A DNA stretch of 14,197 nt from Dehalococcoidia bacterium (GTDB lineage: Bacteria > Chloroflexota > Dehalococcoidia > GIF9 > UBA5629): the NCBI GenBank assembly GCA_007280145.1, contig QYPU01000096.1:1-14197 (forward strand). The letters are read 5' to 3'. This document shows, in pieces, positions 14,063-14,197 of the stretch. Made by a program: the position numbers and the translations under genes. The first letter of the stretch is position 1; each line of letters opens with the position of its first letter. Below the pieces are notes generated by a model, which saw only the letters and a program-made list of their open reading frames with translations, had not been told where the DNA came from and searched no databases.

Positions 14063-14197
14063 ATGTCCTCTAGTGACTTCATACAGGTAATGCTTGGCTG
14101 GTGCGTTGAGATTGGAGGCTGTATCTTCTCCAGGGATGATCTGGAGGAGGGACATATTTCCTCTTTGGTTGAGAGTTTTGTTGCTTTTGATGAGTAA
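14063..14197 (+). CDS. Possible 44-residue open reading frame, doubtful
   Basis: An ATG at 14063 opens a frame that ends at the last three bases of the window. The product starts MSSSDFIQVMLGW and is acidic at the end. There is no Shine-Dalgarno sequence and no recognised motif. The reading frame also stays open further upstream through the small RNA region, where it cannot be meaningful. It is listed only because nothing else explains this stretch. Confidence 0.15.
   Translation: MSSSDFIQVMLGWCVEIGGCIFSRDDLEEGHISSLVESFVAFDE

Noticed and set aside
13856..14197. A 113-codon plus-strand frame running from the end of hpt to the window edge
   Set aside because: It starts inside hpt, crosses the small RNA with a Ser/Pro-rich low-complexity product, and has no ribosome-binding site. 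Only the last 44 codons look at all protein-like, and they are listed at low confidence.

Overview
The window looks like chromosomal housekeeping DNA from a bacterium of moderate GC content. The most likely source is the Chloroflexota class Dehalococcoidia. This is an inference from gene content: a B12-dependent class II ribonucleotide reductase preceded by nrdR, and a division cluster that goes straight from rsmH to ftsA-ftsZ with no peptidoglycan genes between. No marker gene in the window settles the taxonomy. There is no phage, insertion sequence, CRISPR array, tRNA or rRNA.

Left block (1-4415, minus strand): a tightly packed operon read as mog, trmD, rplS, priA, def (the last cut by the window edge). 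Junctions are an abutting stop/start, a 6-bp gap, an ATGA overlap and an 11-bp gap. It combines molybdenum cofactor synthesis, tRNA m1G37 methylation, ribosomal protein L19 with an unusual acidic repeat tail, the replication-restart helicase PriA and peptide deformylase. The mog promoter seems to place the transcript start at or next to the ATG, so the mRNA may be leaderless.

Divergent control region (4416-4702): the minus-strand mog promoter and a plus-strand promoter with consensus hexamers. Immediately downstream of the plus-strand -10 is a 10-bp-periodic array of TGGKN-type units that matches the known form of an MraZ operator.

Division block (4703-9093, plus strand): a small winged-helix protein of unknown function, mraZ, rsmH, ftsA and ftsZ, closed by a perfect 15-bp terminator hairpin. 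The ftsL, ftsI, mraY, mur and ftsW genes that normally sit between rsmH and ftsA are absent.

Nucleotide block (9293-13878, plus strand): a strong promoter whose 17-bp spacer holds an NrdR-box-like palindrome, then nrdR, nrdJ and a three-part protein with an N-terminal GAF-like domain, a PD-(D/E)XK-nuclease-like middle and a C-terminal hypoxanthine phosphoribosyltransferase. The three appear to form one operon for making and salvaging nucleotides.

Right edge (13873-14197): on the minus strand, a near-consensus promoter reads into a roughly 120-nt rod-shaped RNA that ends in a U tract overlapping the 3' end of the hpt fusion gene. I cannot assign this RNA to a known family. It and the fusion protein are the best candidates for something undescribed.
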